A stretch of DNA of 64,000 bases from Chloroflexota bacterium (GTDB taxonomy: Bacteria > Chloroflexota > Anaerolineae > J036 > Brachytrichaceae): positions 62,001 through 126,000 of the forward strand of contig JANXLU010000010.1 in the NCBI GenBank assembly GCA_025354985.1, written 5' to 3'. The notes below the pieces were generated by a model. It made no database searches and was not told the origin of the DNA. It saw only the letters and a list, made by a program, of their open reading frames with translations. How positions within the stretch are numbered: the stretch's first letter is position 1; the number at the start of each line of letters is the position of its first letter. This document shows positions 23,901 to 32,295 of this stretch, one piece after another. The translations under genes were made by a program, and so were the position numbers.

Positions 23901-26900
23901 TGCAATTTAGCGTTGAGTCCAGCGTCAGCGGCGCTGACAACCAAAGCATCTCCGGGCGCGCCCAGGTAACCGTGCACCCTGCGGCATACTATGTCGGCGT
24001 CGCAGTGCCAAGCCCTATTATCCAGGCTGGAACAGTGGCCACAGCTGAGCTGGTTGCGGTTAATTGGGATGGGCGTCGACAATCCGGCAGGCAACTTGAA
24101 ATAGCCATTGTTCGCAGGGAGTGGGTCAGCACCTATGACGAGGCCAGCAATCGCTGGAGCAGTGCAGCCAAGGATGAGTTGATCAGCACCGTCACGCCGA
24201 CGACCAACGAGCGCGGCGAGGCCACTGCAACCTTTGTGCCGGCCACTTCAGGCAGTTATCGCGTGGTAGCACGCATCAAAGATGAAAGCGGCAAAATACA
24301 ACAAAGCAGCCGCACAATCTGGGTCAGTGGACCTGACTATGTGCCCTGGTTTCGCGCCGCGGAGAATACGATCAACCTTATCAGTGATAAGACCAGCTAT
24401 GCCCCCGGCGAAACCGCGCAAATATTGATCCCTTCCCCGTTTGCCGGAGCACACTACGCGCTGGTGACCATCGAGCGTGGACACATCCTAAAGCATGAAG
24501 TCATCAAACTGACCACCAACTCCTTTGTTTACAATCTTCAAATCGGACCCGAACACGCGCCAAACGTATTCGTAAGCGTGGCGCTGTTCAAGGGTGCTGA
24601 CGGAACCGCGCCACCGGCTGCGCAATTGGGGACGCTTGAATTGGAAGTGGCGCCCGTTGCACAAAAATTGGCGGTTACCTTGGTGCCGTCTGCCAAGTTG
24701 GTGCAACCCGGACAGACTGTCACTTATACCCTGACGGTACTGGATTCGGCAGGGGCACCGGTTCAGGGTTCATTTGCCCTGGATCTGGTTGACAAAGGTA
24801 TTCTCAATTTGCGCCCGCGTTCAACTAATGCCATCCTGACCGGCTTCTACGGTCGGCGCGAATCGCAGGTTCAAACCGCTAATTTGCTAAACATGCTGGC
24901 CCGGGTCGTCGAAGATGTGGGTGGGCTTGGCGGCGGACCGGCGGAAGCTCAGGATGCGGCGGTGCTAACCACACGTTCGGCAGGTGCGGCACCACCAATT
25001 GCACCGGCTGCCGCTGCACCATCCGGGGTCGCCCGTGCCAAGAACGGCGTTGATGCTGGCAGCCAGGCCGACGAACCGGCATTGCGTGAAAACTTCGCAG
25101 ATACCGGATTCTGGAGCCCAACCCTCAACACCGACGCCGCGGGCAAGGCAATCGTCCAGCTAAAGCTGCCGGATAACCTCACCACCTGGGTGTTGCGCGC
25201 AGTGGGTCTGGACGCCGCCACCCGGGTGGGTGAGGGCTTGGTCGATGTGCAGGTTAGCAAGCCGCTACTCATTCGCCCGGTCACCCCGCGATTCCTGGTT
25301 GTGGGTGATGTGGTCGAGCTCAGCGCAATCGTCAACAACAACACCGATTCCACGCAGGTGACGGATGTATCACTAAAACAAAGTAGCGGATTGAGCCTGA
25401 CCTCGCCCGTCACTACGTCGGTCAACGTGGCCGCGAACGGCGAGGCGTTGGCAAAGTGGACCGCTCTTGTCCTGGATGCGCCGCAGGTCGACGTAATATT
25501 CGAAGTCCGCGGTGCCGCCGGTAGTGATGCATCCAGACCCCGCCTGAGCACCGCGCCAGGCGGCGGAATCAAGGTTTCCAAGTATTCCTCCCAAGAAACT
25601 GTGGGAACCGCCGGTGTGCTCGACGGCAGTGGCAGTCGCACGGAGCTCGTAGTACTACCGCCGAACATGGATGCAACCCAGGGAACGCTATCCGTCCGCC
25701 TCGAACCCAGCCTGGTTGCTTCGATTCAATCCGGCCTGAACTATCTGGATGCCTATCCTTATCGAAGCGCTGAATCGGTCATGTCCAGCTTCCTGGCCAA
25801 CGTGCTCAGCTTTGCGCTGTTGCGCGAGTTTGGTCAGGCTGACAGCGGATTGGAAAGCCAACTCCGCGCAAGCACTAGTGATGCTCTGAGCCTGCTCTAT
25901 AGCCTACAAAACTCCGATGGAGGCTGGGGCTGGTACAAGGAACGGGTCAGCAACCCGCACACCACGCTGTATGTGTTGTTTGGAATGCAACGGGCCAAAA
26001 ATGCCGGTTTTGAGGTCCGCCCGGACGTGATCCAGCGCGCGCTGAACTATGCTCAGTCGTCCTTGCGCAACACCGCCGACCTGCGTCAGACCTTTGAGCT
26101 GAATCAACAGGCCTATGCGCTGATGGTGCTGGCCGAAGGTGGCAAGCCGGACAATAAACGCACCGGAGAACTCTACGAGAAGCGTGACCTTCTCGGCGTC
26201 CACGGCAAGGCGCTCCTCGCGCTTAGCCTGGGTCGTGCCAGCAAAACAGATGCGCGCATCAAGACGCTTCTTGCGGACATAAACGGCAGAGTGGTGCAAA
26301 GTGCGACAGGGTCGCATTGGGAAGAATCCCAGCCGGACGTTTGGGCCATGAATAGCGATACGCGCAGCACCGCCCTGGTCATCCTGGCGCATGCGCTGTA
26401 TGACAGCACCAACGCCATAAGCACCAATGCCGTGCGCTGGTTGATGACCGAGCGCACCGCCGAGGGCCACTGGCGCAGCACCTACGAAACCAGCTGGGTG
26501 ATGATCGCGCTAACGGAATGGGTGCGCGCGACCGGCGAGCTAAAGGCGGACTTTGACTTTGGCGCAACGTTGAACGACAAGGAACTTGCAAAAGCACGTG
26601 CCACAACCGAGACCATCAAGCGCGGCTCGGTTACAAGTCTGCCCCTTGCGACCTTGATAAAGGACACTGCCAACAAACTCGTGGTCACCCGCGGAGAAGG
26701 ACCTGGACGGCTGTATTACACCGCTCACCTGCGTGCGTTCCTGCCGGTGCCCGGCGTAAAGTCCGTGGATCGCGGTATTAATGTGCAGCGGCGATACGTA
26801 AGTGCAAGCTGCACCGACGGGGCCAAATGCCCAAGCATCACCAGCGCCAAGCTCGGTGAGGATGTGCGAGCCGAGCTCACCCTGATCGCGCCATCCAACC

Positions 26901-27265
26901 TGAGCTATGTGCAGGTTGAAGACTTCCTGCCGGCCGGCGCGGAGTTGATCGACAGTAGTCTGGCCACAGCCAGCCAACTGGCGGCAAAGCCGGGACTCGC
27001 ACCTGGCGGCGCGCCCGGCGGCCCGGCATTGTCATCGTATCGACCGTATTACTTTTGGTGGAACTGGTATACCCGTAGCGAACTCAAAGACGACCGAATC
27101 GCGCTGTTTGCCGGATACCTTCCAAAGGGCGTCTATTCCTATAGCTACACAATGCGCGCAACCAGTGCCGGATCATTCAACGTGATCCCAACCCACGCCG
27201 AGGAGCAATACTTCCCTGAAGTATTTGGCCGGGGTGATGGCGCGTTGTTTACCGTTACGCGCTAA
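20972..27265 (+). CDS. Giant alpha-2-macroglobulin-like lipoprotein without thioester
   Basis: A 2,097-residue surface lipoprotein (lipobox LSAC, Cys25). Residues about 70-520 hold four SbsA/Big_5-type Ig-like domains (repeated patterns like IRFTFDRAM and ITVMFNRPV). An MG2 domain follows near residue 748 (YTDRGIYRPGQKVFVKSW), then the A2M domain near 1379 (FWSPTLNTDAAGKA) and an alpha/alpha TED-like domain. In bacterial homologues that domain starts with YPYGCTEQ; here it reads YPYRSAES (1595-1602), so both thioester residues are lost. Family role: trapping attacking proteases at the cell surface. AGGAG precedes the ATG. No pbpC gene is adjacent. Confidence 0.93.
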   Translation: MTKIDQKSKRIGAVWLSLALVLSACTRVSPPTPSGPISGPTPGGSIGGVLSTQPPPRPTAAPPPAIATALPKLVLPFQPVANDASAPRIIAASPELGERVEPDAEIRFTFDRAMNQTSVLAALVTQPKTEGALTWSDARTAVFKPTTPLQRGATIDVGIQQSAQDTSGATLREPFQIRVVAQGGLEVLQTIPSKDAKDVLPDTLITVMFNRPVVALATLSGRTPDDGKQTVSFDPLIDGAYEWLNTSVLVIRPKAPLPGGTVYTGRVLAGTKDTDGVPMAGDYVWTFSTDAPTVITVSPQPATTSGSSPGRGLARVDTPVVLSFNQNIDTATAQSSFTLLDAKGGAVAGSFAVVSNTLTFTPGARLAYDTQYSIQLQPGVKSISGGVGGTTGFRSTFTTYPLPKITSTTPATGARDVQPYNGFQIAFNAPIDPDTVMPHVTFSPAVSVTRMYTYFDASTNSFFINYPAEPATDYVVTIAPGIRDGLGNTVGDATTVKFRTGNLPPNARLSIPGNVVLFNANNPARAVALSNNVNSIDLELYKFDITTTDGNLYGSPDKAPPGNRVRSWRVNVAGGDLNKQKRTVITFAEGEGRLAPGLYQLRLTSSDFPANEKPYRTQTVTLIVSDLNLVLKGEPAGALIWATDLTTGEPINGLAIKVYATRYDGGAPVLVDLGAGSTDATGVATVGYKRPLNAGNLFAVSQGRFALVNEAFGGGTPFPVFRGGVARPVIQGRGGATETSLTQDGLRGFIYTDRGIYRPGQKVFVKSWLRTEDDVKFGLASGAASIQISNARGESILNKQVTLDSLGGADTELDLPASAPLGNYRVSLVMPGGPAVADTGFQVAAYRPPEYEVTVTPNLSQTVRGSSLDVTSSAQYLSGGGLGNVPVSWNVVASRAGFNPPQLDKFTFEDNESPWGYIRFGGPFPGGAQTNRPIATGTGTTDGAGKFYFTVPVSSELRLPGTDPTNSGRDPVYSGTVQFSVESSVSGADNQSISGRAQVTVHPAAYYVGVAVPSPIIQAGTVATAELVAVNWDGRRQSGRQLEIAIVRREWVSTYDEASNRWSSAAKDELISTVTPTTNERGEATATFVPATSGSYRVVARIKDESGKIQQSSRTIWVSGPDYVPWFRAAENTINLISDKTSYAPGETAQILIPSPFAGAHYALVTIERGHILKHEVIKLTTNSFVYNLQIGPEHAPNVFVSVALFKGADGTAPPAAQLGTLELEVAPVAQKLAVTLVPSAKLVQPGQTVTYTLTVLDSAGAPVQGSFALDLVDKGILNLRPRSTNAILTGFYGRRESQVQTANLLNMLARVVEDVGGLGGGPAEAQDAAVLTTRSAGAAPPIAPAAAAPSGVARAKNGVDAGSQADEPALRENFADTGFWSPTLNTDAAGKAIVQLKLPDNLTTWVLRAVGLDAATRVGEGLVDVQVSKPLLIRPVTPRFLVVGDVVELSAIVNNNTDSTQVTDVSLKQSSGLSLTSPVTTSVNVAANGEALAKWTALVLDAPQVDVIFEVRGAAGSDASRPRLSTAPGGGIKVSKYSSQETVGTAGVLDGSGSRTELVVLPPNMDATQGTLSVRLEPSLVASIQSGLNYLDAYPYRSAESVMSSFLANVLSFALLREFGQADSGLESQLRASTSDALSLLYSLQNSDGGWGWYKERVSNPHTTLYVLFGMQRAKNAGFEVRPDVIQRALNYAQSSLRNTADLRQTFELNQQAYALMVLAEGGKPDNKRTGELYEKRDLLGVHGKALLALSLGRASKTDARIKTLLADINGRVVQSATGSHWEESQPDVWAMNSDTRSTALVILAHALYDSTNAISTNAVRWLMTERTAEGHWRSTYETSWVMIALTEWVRATGELKADFDFGATLNDKELAKARATTETIKRGSVTSLPLATLIKDTANKLVVTRGEGPGRLYYTAHLRAFLPVPGVKSVDRGINVQRRYVSASCTDGAKCPSITSAKLGEDVRAELTLIAPSNLSYVQVEDFLPAGAELIDSSLATASQLAAKPGLAPGGAPGGPALSSYRPYYFWWNWYTRSELKDDRIALFAGYLPKGVYSYSYTMRATSAGSFNVIPTHAEEQYFPEVFGRGDGALFTVTR

Positions 27266-27350
27266 AACATAGTTGCGTGTCGTGGCGGGCGGATACGCCG
27301 TGTGCGCAGATGCAATTGCGCGCGGTACAGATGGGATCAGCCCGCCGTGC

Positions 27351-28022
27351 TCAAAGCTTTGCCAGCGCGCCTTCGTAAACGCCCGCCAGTTCATCGGAAC
27401 TGCCAACGGTGATACCAAGATCGCGCAACAAGCCATCATGCAGACCATAAATCCAGCCGTGAACCTCGACTGCCTGCTTGCGCGACCACGCATCCGCCAG
27501 AATCGACGTCTGGCAAACATTGGACACTTGTTCAATCACGTTTAGCTCGCACAGCAAATCGAGCGCCGCGCCGTCCGCCTTGACGGCCTTGATATCCTCA
27601 ATACGAGTCTCAAATTTTGAGCGCACATCCATGACATGGCGCAACCAATTGTCAGCCAAGCCGACCCGTTGGCCGGTCAACGCCGCGCGCACGCCACTGC
27701 AGCCGTAGTGACCGCACACAATAATGTGTTTTACCCCAAGCACATCCACCGCAAATTGCATAACCGATAAACAGTTCAAATCGGTATGCGCGACCACGTT
27801 CGCAATATTTCGATGCACAAACAGCTCACCCGGGAGCAGGCCCACAATGTCGTTGGCTGGCACACGGCTGTCCGAGCAACCAATCCACAAATAGTCGGGC
27901 GACTGCTGTAGGGACAGCTTGCGAAAGAAGCCGGGGGCGCGCCGTTCAATTTCGGCCGCCCATGACCGGTTATTCGCAAACAATTGTCCGGTTATGTTGC
28001 TCGCGAAACTCTTATCCATCAA
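27351..28022 (-). CDS. can: Beta-class carbonic anhydrase
   Basis: A 223-residue cytoplasmic zinc enzyme that interconverts CO2 and bicarbonate. Zinc ligands are Cys49, His105 and Cys108, and the Asp51-Arg53 dyad is in CSDSRV; also present are VHRNIANVV and GHYGCSGV, which place it with the Can/plant-type clade. The start is one of two consecutive ATG codons, preceded by AAAAGGAT. The gene is convergent with the alpha-2-macroglobulin gene and lies just downstream of an ABC transporter pair on the same strand, 9 nt after its stop, so it may be co-transcribed with it. Confidence 0.95.
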   Translation of the reverse strand: MMDKSFASNITGQLFANNRSWAAEIERRAPGFFRKLSLQQSPDYLWIGCSDSRVPANDIVGLLPGELFVHRNIANVVAHTDLNCLSVMQFAVDVLGVKHIIVCGHYGCSGVRAALTGQRVGLADNWLRHVMDVRSKFETRIEDIKAVKADGAALDLLCELNVIEQVSNVCQTSILADAWSRKQAVEVHGWIYGLHDGLLRDLGITVGSSDELAGVYEGALAKL

Positions 28023-28031
28023 TTATCCTTT

Positions 28032-28766
28032 TCAGTGTGTCGTGGTGCTCAACGCCAATATTTCTTGCGGTGAATCAACGACCTCGGCGATCCTGCCGTC
28101 CGTCATCCGCACAATTCGATCCACCCAACGGCACATCCGCAGGTCATGGGTTACCATGATTCCGGCACGTTGCTGCTCGTGTATCAGGTCGCCCAACGTT
28201 TGAACCACCTGGAATGCGCGCTCGGTGTCCAGGCTGGCGGTTGGTTCATCGGCGAGCACCACGTCCGGTTGATGCGCAAGAGCGCGGGCGATGGCAACGC
28301 GCTGCTGTTGCCCGCCACTCATCTGTGCTGGCAGGTTCTTTAGCCGTGTTTCAAGACCCAACCTGGCCAATAGTTCACGCACCCTTGCGGCGCGTTCACG
28401 TGTGAGGGTGCCGTTCAGCTTCAACATCAACTCCACGTTTTCCTGCGCCGTGAGATACGGCACCAGATTGCTGGCCTGAAACACAAACCCGATTTTTTGC
28501 GCACGAAACCGGGTGCGCTGCGCATCGTTCAGCTTCGACAATTGCTGACCACCAATCTGAACCTCGCCGCTGGTCGGCTGCAGCAACCCGGCCAACAGTG
28601 CCAACAGGGTGGTCTTGCCACTTCCACTTGGGCCCACCAATGCCACAAACTCGCCCGGCCTGACTGCGAACGACACATGGTCAACCGCCTGTATGATCTG
28701 GCCAGCGTTGGAGTAGCTCTTTAAAACCTCACGCGTTTCAAGTATGGGCTCGGAATCGGTGTTCAC
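28032..28766 (-). CDS. ABC transporter ATP-binding protein (LolD/MacB type)
   Basis: A 244-residue ATPase: Walker A GPSGSGKTT, Q-loop FQASNLVPYLTA, signature MSGGQQQR, Walker B VVLADEPTASLD and switch His (MVTHD). The sequence class matches LolD/MacB/DevA ATPases that work with FtsX-type permeases. The start is GTG, overlapping the permease stop by 4 nt (GTGA). The motor probably powers mechanotransmission or export of lipids, peptides or other compounds; no HlyD-like adaptor is present nearby. Confidence 0.93.
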   Translation of the reverse strand: MNTDSEPILETREVLKSYSNAGQIIQAVDHVSFAVRPGEFVALVGPSGSGKTTLLALLAGLLQPTSGEVQIGGQQLSKLNDAQRTRFRAQKIGFVFQASNLVPYLTAQENVELMLKLNGTLTRERAARVRELLARLGLETRLKNLPAQMSGGQQQRVAIARALAHQPDVVLADEPTASLDTERAFQVVQTLGDLIHEQQRAGIMVTHDLRMCRWVDRIVRMTDGRIAEVVDSPQEILALSTTTH

Positions 28767-29995
28767 GATGCCAACCCCAGCGCGCGTAGCGGCTCGGTCT
28801 TCAGCAACACCTGCACACTCACCAAACCACCCAGAGGTCCAATCATTAACATCAGCACCACGGTTGATGCAAACGTACTGCCATCGAATCGAATGGGTAC
28901 GGTTGGCGGAATAACGGCTGCCAGCCCAAGCGTTGCGAGTACGCCAAATAGCACTCCGATCGCCGTGACCGCAAATATTTGGATCAGAGATGCGAGCACA
29001 ATGGTTCCGGAGCGTGTACCAATCGCTTTCAAAACACCCACCTGCGCCACTTTCTGCAGCGTTTGAATCCGAAAGAAACTTCCAACGACGATCAAGGCAA
29101 TAAGCAGTGTAAAGCCGCGTTGCAGGGACAGCGTGCTCTGCTGCGGGCCGTAGCCGGGTGTGTTTTCCCAGGCAGTTTGCTTGTCGACAACGAGAACCTC
29201 ATCCACAGATTGCACGATTTGCCGGCGCATGGAAGCGGCGTTGGTCGGATCGGAGAGCCTCACCAGACCCAAATTGAACACGATTGCATCCACATCTGTT
29301 TCAAGCTGCGCCCGCGGGCGAGACTTCTCCCAGGACTGGTATGGCACAAACACAGTGGACTGCAATGAGTATTGCTGGCTTCCCGCAAGACCCACGACGG
29401 TGAACTCATAAAGCTCATCCTTGCGCGCCACCACAGACCGTATTTGAAACTTGTCACCCAGCTTCAACCCGGTGCGAATGGCCGTGCTTCGGTCAATAAT
29501 TGCCACGTTCTCGCGCTTTCCAGATAATTGCGAACCTTCCACCACCTCGGGCTCGCCCGGTTGACCAGGAATAACGCCGCCAAGTTGAACTTTCACACCG
29601 ACAGAGTTGTTCGCAGTTACCAGTGCGACCGGAGCCCAGGCAATCGCACCCACGGCATCAACCCCGGAAATATTCCGTAGATCCCGCAATGTCTTCTGGG
29701 TAATGCGACTGGCAGACACAAACAGCTCGGATTTGTCCGAATAAACCAATGCGTCGGCCCTGAGGTTCTGGATGTATTCCCGATTACCCAACCCCAGCCC
29801 TTCGGCCAGACCGGCCGTAAACAGAACGAGCAACGTAATAAACGCCACGACCGTGCTGATCAGCAAGAACCGGCTCTTGTTTCGCCATACCTCCAGCAAT
29901 GCCAGTTCAAACGACAATGGCAGCGACAACAATTGCGCTGATGCTGCAGGACGTGCGACCGCACGAGGAATGCTTGATATTCGAGAAGATGACAA
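28763..29995 (-). CDS. FtsX/DevC-type ABC transporter permease
   Basis: A 410-residue membrane protein with an N-terminal helix after LALLEVWRNKSRF, a large periplasmic (MacB-PCD-like) domain at about residues 65-270, and three C-terminal helices starting LLIALIVVGSFF with the characteristic QVGVLKAIGT coupling segment. It resembles the DevC branch of FtsX permeases. The first codon is TTG at 29995, with AGGAA 5 nt upstream. It forms an operon with the ATPase gene. Confidence 0.88.
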   Translation of the reverse strand: MSSSRISSIPRAVARPAASAQLLSLPLSFELALLEVWRNKSRFLLISTVVAFITLLVLFTAGLAEGLGLGNREYIQNLRADALVYSDKSELFVSASRITQKTLRDLRNISGVDAVGAIAWAPVALVTANNSVGVKVQLGGVIPGQPGEPEVVEGSQLSGKRENVAIIDRSTAIRTGLKLGDKFQIRSVVARKDELYEFTVVGLAGSQQYSLQSTVFVPYQSWEKSRPRAQLETDVDAIVFNLGLVRLSDPTNAASMRRQIVQSVDEVLVVDKQTAWENTPGYGPQQSTLSLQRGFTLLIALIVVGSFFRIQTLQKVAQVGVLKAIGTRSGTIVLASLIQIFAVTAIGVLFGVLATLGLAAVIPPTVPIRFDGSTFASTVVLMLMIGPLGGLVSVQVLLKTEPLRALGLAS

Positions 29996-30014
29996 AGGTT
30001 CCTGCCTGCTCTGA

Positions 30015-30387
30015 TTGTAATCGACTAGGGGTTACCAGCCAAGTTCAGCTGCCCGTATGAGCCCTGTGGTGAAGGTGCAGGCGGGTCAGGCTATCCTTAA
30101 TATTATGTGGTTGGTTAAGTGCCAGCCAGAGCATGGCATAGTCAGGGCAGATCAGGTGCTGTAATTCGGTTGATGGCGGAACCGTATTTTCGCTGGCTTC
30201 AGGGAGGCGCAATCCCAGTCGGGGTATTTTGGGACACGCATTGGCCATGGCCAGCCGTGCCATAGTGATGGCGCGGCTGACGGCGGATTTGATTGGCTTT
30301 GGTGGCGCATTGCGGTCTCCTCATATCGTTCGGGGCCTTGGCGGCATGTGCTGCGCTCGCGTCGTGCAACAGGACCGCCCACACCAA
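30015..30387. other. Intergenic stretch without a confident gene
   Basis: This 370-bp gap between the permease and nirK has no clear gene. A minus-strand frame of 72 codons (30045-30263) contains PEASENTVPPSTELQHLICPDYAM and similar protein-like text, quoted only in part (TELQHLICPDYAMLWLALN). It lacks a ribosome binding site. An AGGAG followed by ATG (about 30308 on the minus strand) opens a different 52-codon frame. Either could be a decayed small gene. Confidence 0.3.
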
Positions 30388-31533
30388 TTAGTGACTCATA
30401 CCATCCGCCTGCGGCATAAACGTCGTCGGATCCCATGCGCCGCTCACCTTTAGACTCCCCGCAGCGCCCTTCAACACGCGAAATAGCGCATGATCAACGA
30501 GCGTATAGGACCCCGGTTCATTCAGACTCATCTCAAAAGTGGATACCGAGCCCGGTGGCACATACCAAGTCTCCTCGTTGGCCGTAAATGTCGCCGCTGA
30601 ACCGGAATAGACTTTGTCAAAAATCTCACCGATAACGTGAAAATTTGATCCTGTGTTCGGGCCGCCGACTCCAAAAAATATGCGGACTTTCTCGCCCACG
30701 TTCGCCGCCAATGGATACAGTTTGGTCAGCGCATCGACATGCCCGTTGAACGTAATGTAATCCGGTTGCTCAGCGAGCGCTTTGTCGGTACTATGTCCGG
30801 CGTGCCCCTTTTCTCCGGTCTTGCCCAGCGTATACCATTCGCCTTGCATAACGTAGAACTCTCGATCCACCTTGGGCAACCCGCCTTTGGGCTCCACAAT
30901 GATCGCGCCGTACATCCCCTGAGCGATGTGATGCATCGGAGGCGAAAATGCGCAATGATAGACAAATGCACCGGCATTAAGCGCCTTGAACGTAAAGCTT
31001 TTGGTCTCGCCTGGCGCCACGTTGGTCACTGCGGCGCCGCCCCCGGGTCCGTTAACGGCGTGCAGGTCAATGTTGTGACCACTCTTGCTGGTCGCCGGAT
31101 TCACCAAGGTCAGCAGGACCGTATCACCCTCCATGACACGCAGCATTGGGCCGGGTACAGTCCCGTTAAATGTCCAAAAATCATACGTCACGCCATCCGC
31201 CAGCTCGGCGGTAAGCTCCATCGTTGTGAGCGTGATTTGAACTGTGGTTGGCTCAGAGCGCGAAATTGGTCCCGGCAAATCAGTCGGATTGTGCGCCACA
31301 TTGGGTACATCGGTCTTGTGTGCTGGACCAAGATGCGTTGCAACCAGGCTATCCTGAACCGCCTTCGTCTGTTCCGCTGCCGCAGCAGCCGCGTCCGACG
31401 CACTCTGCGCCAGCGTTCGGGCAGCGCGCAACTCATCCGGCACGGGTGCGGAGCGCACAAGCGCGGTTCCGCCAGCTATCAAACTGCATATCGCCAGGAA
31501 GCTGACGACGATATTGATGGTTCTTTGTTTCAT
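30388..31533 (-). CDS. nirK: Copper-containing nitrite reductase
   Basis: A 381-residue exported protein (signal peptide, residues 1-28) with two cupredoxin domains. It reduces nitrite to NO in denitrification. Type-1 copper ligands are His153, Cys194, His202 and Met207 (YHCAFSPPMHHIAQGM); type-2 copper ligands are His158, His193 and His348; the catalytic pair is Asp156 (HNIDLH) and His299 (FHVIGEIF). The loop between Cys and His is one residue shorter than in the classical HCAPPGM enzymes. A strong AAGGAG precedes the ATG. An Ala-rich spacer (residues 35-65) may be a membrane tether or linker. No other denitrification gene is nearby. Confidence 0.95.
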   Translation of the reverse strand: MKQRTINIVVSFLAICSLIAGGTALVRSAPVPDELRAARTLAQSASDAAAAAAEQTKAVQDSLVATHLGPAHKTDVPNVAHNPTDLPGPISRSEPTTVQITLTTMELTAELADGVTYDFWTFNGTVPGPMLRVMEGDTVLLTLVNPATSKSGHNIDLHAVNGPGGGAAVTNVAPGETKSFTFKALNAGAFVYHCAFSPPMHHIAQGMYGAIIVEPKGGLPKVDREFYVMQGEWYTLGKTGEKGHAGHSTDKALAEQPDYITFNGHVDALTKLYPLAANVGEKVRIFFGVGGPNTGSNFHVIGEIFDKVYSGSAATFTANEETWYVPPGSVSTFEMSLNEPGSYTLVDHALFRVLKGAAGSLKVSGAWDPTTFMPQADGMSH

Positions 31534-31836
31534 GGGACTCCTTGGTTACCTCGCTTCGTCAAGCTTAGGCATCGCTATGTGCCACAGGTACCTTCGGCCG
31601 GCCCAGTCCAAACTGGTCAGTCGACCAGTATGCCTAATCTATGCCAGCACCATCGACTCAGGGTCCTGCCTCCGCGCGGGACTCATCAAATGTCACTTTG
31701 CGCGCTGCCCGAAAACGCCTTGTTTCGCCCTGAGCCGGCGCATACTCCTCCGATACGTCCGGGCCGTTTCAACGGCACTCGCAGTCAGCACCGGCCGGGT
31801 CATGACCCACAATAATGATGCGTTCCTCCGAAATAT
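31534..31836. promoter_or_regulatory. nirK upstream region with nested inverted repeats
   Basis: The 300 bp upstream of nirK hold no gene I can support. ACTGGTC-AGTC-GACCAGT (31612-31629) is a perfect 7-bp-arm palindrome. It is nested with a wider repeat, TTAGGCAT (31565-31572) and ATGCCTAA (31630-31637). No FNR/Nnr-type TTGAT-N4-ATCAA box was found. These repeats are candidate operators for nirK. Confidence 0.45.
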
Positions 31837-32268
31837 TCAGGCGATAGCCCTGACTCCACCCAACACCTGAAAATTTCGAAATACACCACCGTCGGGAAGC
31901 CGTCCTTCCTGCATGACAGACAGCAAGTTGCCATCGTAAGAAGCAATCCTGCACGCAAACGCAATACGCTCCCCTTGCCGAAACGCACTGCTATTCAACG
32001 TCCTGTCGTCAACGCGTATGACGTTAAACGAGTCGGGTGCGTTTGGGTTCTGAACGGACGGCGACATTGAAACCATTGTGCCGTCCATGACGCCGCCAAA
32101 CGTAGTACGTTGCTTGCTTTCACCCTGCTTGCCAACCCAGGCCACCGTAAAGTCGGCTTGATTACCTTCGGTTTTGATCGTATAAGTTCCCTTTAGCGGA
32201 GGTTGACCAATTTGATACTGTGACAACTCCAGTATCAAGGTCCACGTACCTTCAAATGAATGTGACAT
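31837..32268 (-). CDS. Small hypothetical beta-rich protein
   Basis: A 143-residue protein starting MSHSFEGTWTLILEL (ATG 32268, after seven weakly supported upstream codons). Alternating polar and hydrophobic residues, such as GTYTIKTEGNQADFTVAWVG and FACRIASYDGNLLSVMQEG, suggest an antiparallel beta barrel like a lipocalin or avidin-like fold. There is no signal peptide. I recognise no family. It lies between nirK and the Thr-rich surface protein on the same strand, 27 bp downstream of the latter. Confidence 0.6.
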   Translation of the reverse strand: MSHSFEGTWTLILELSQYQIGQPPLKGTYTIKTEGNQADFTVAWVGKQGESKQRTTFGGVMDGTMVSMSPSVQNPNAPDSFNVIRVDDRTLNSSAFRQGERIAFACRIASYDGNLLSVMQEGRLPDGGVFRNFQVLGGVRAIA

Positions 32269-32295
32269 GGTACGGCAATTTCTATCCAAATTGTC

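Noticed and set aside
27288-27350. Possible terminator between the alpha-2-macroglobulin and carbonic anhydrase genes
   Set aside because: GGCGGGC and GCCCGCC are there but about 45 nt apart, with no T-run, too loose for a confident call.
30739-31815. 358-codon plus-strand frame
   Set aside because: It is antisense to nirK, whose copper ligands are all in place; no ribosome site and no protein-like pattern.
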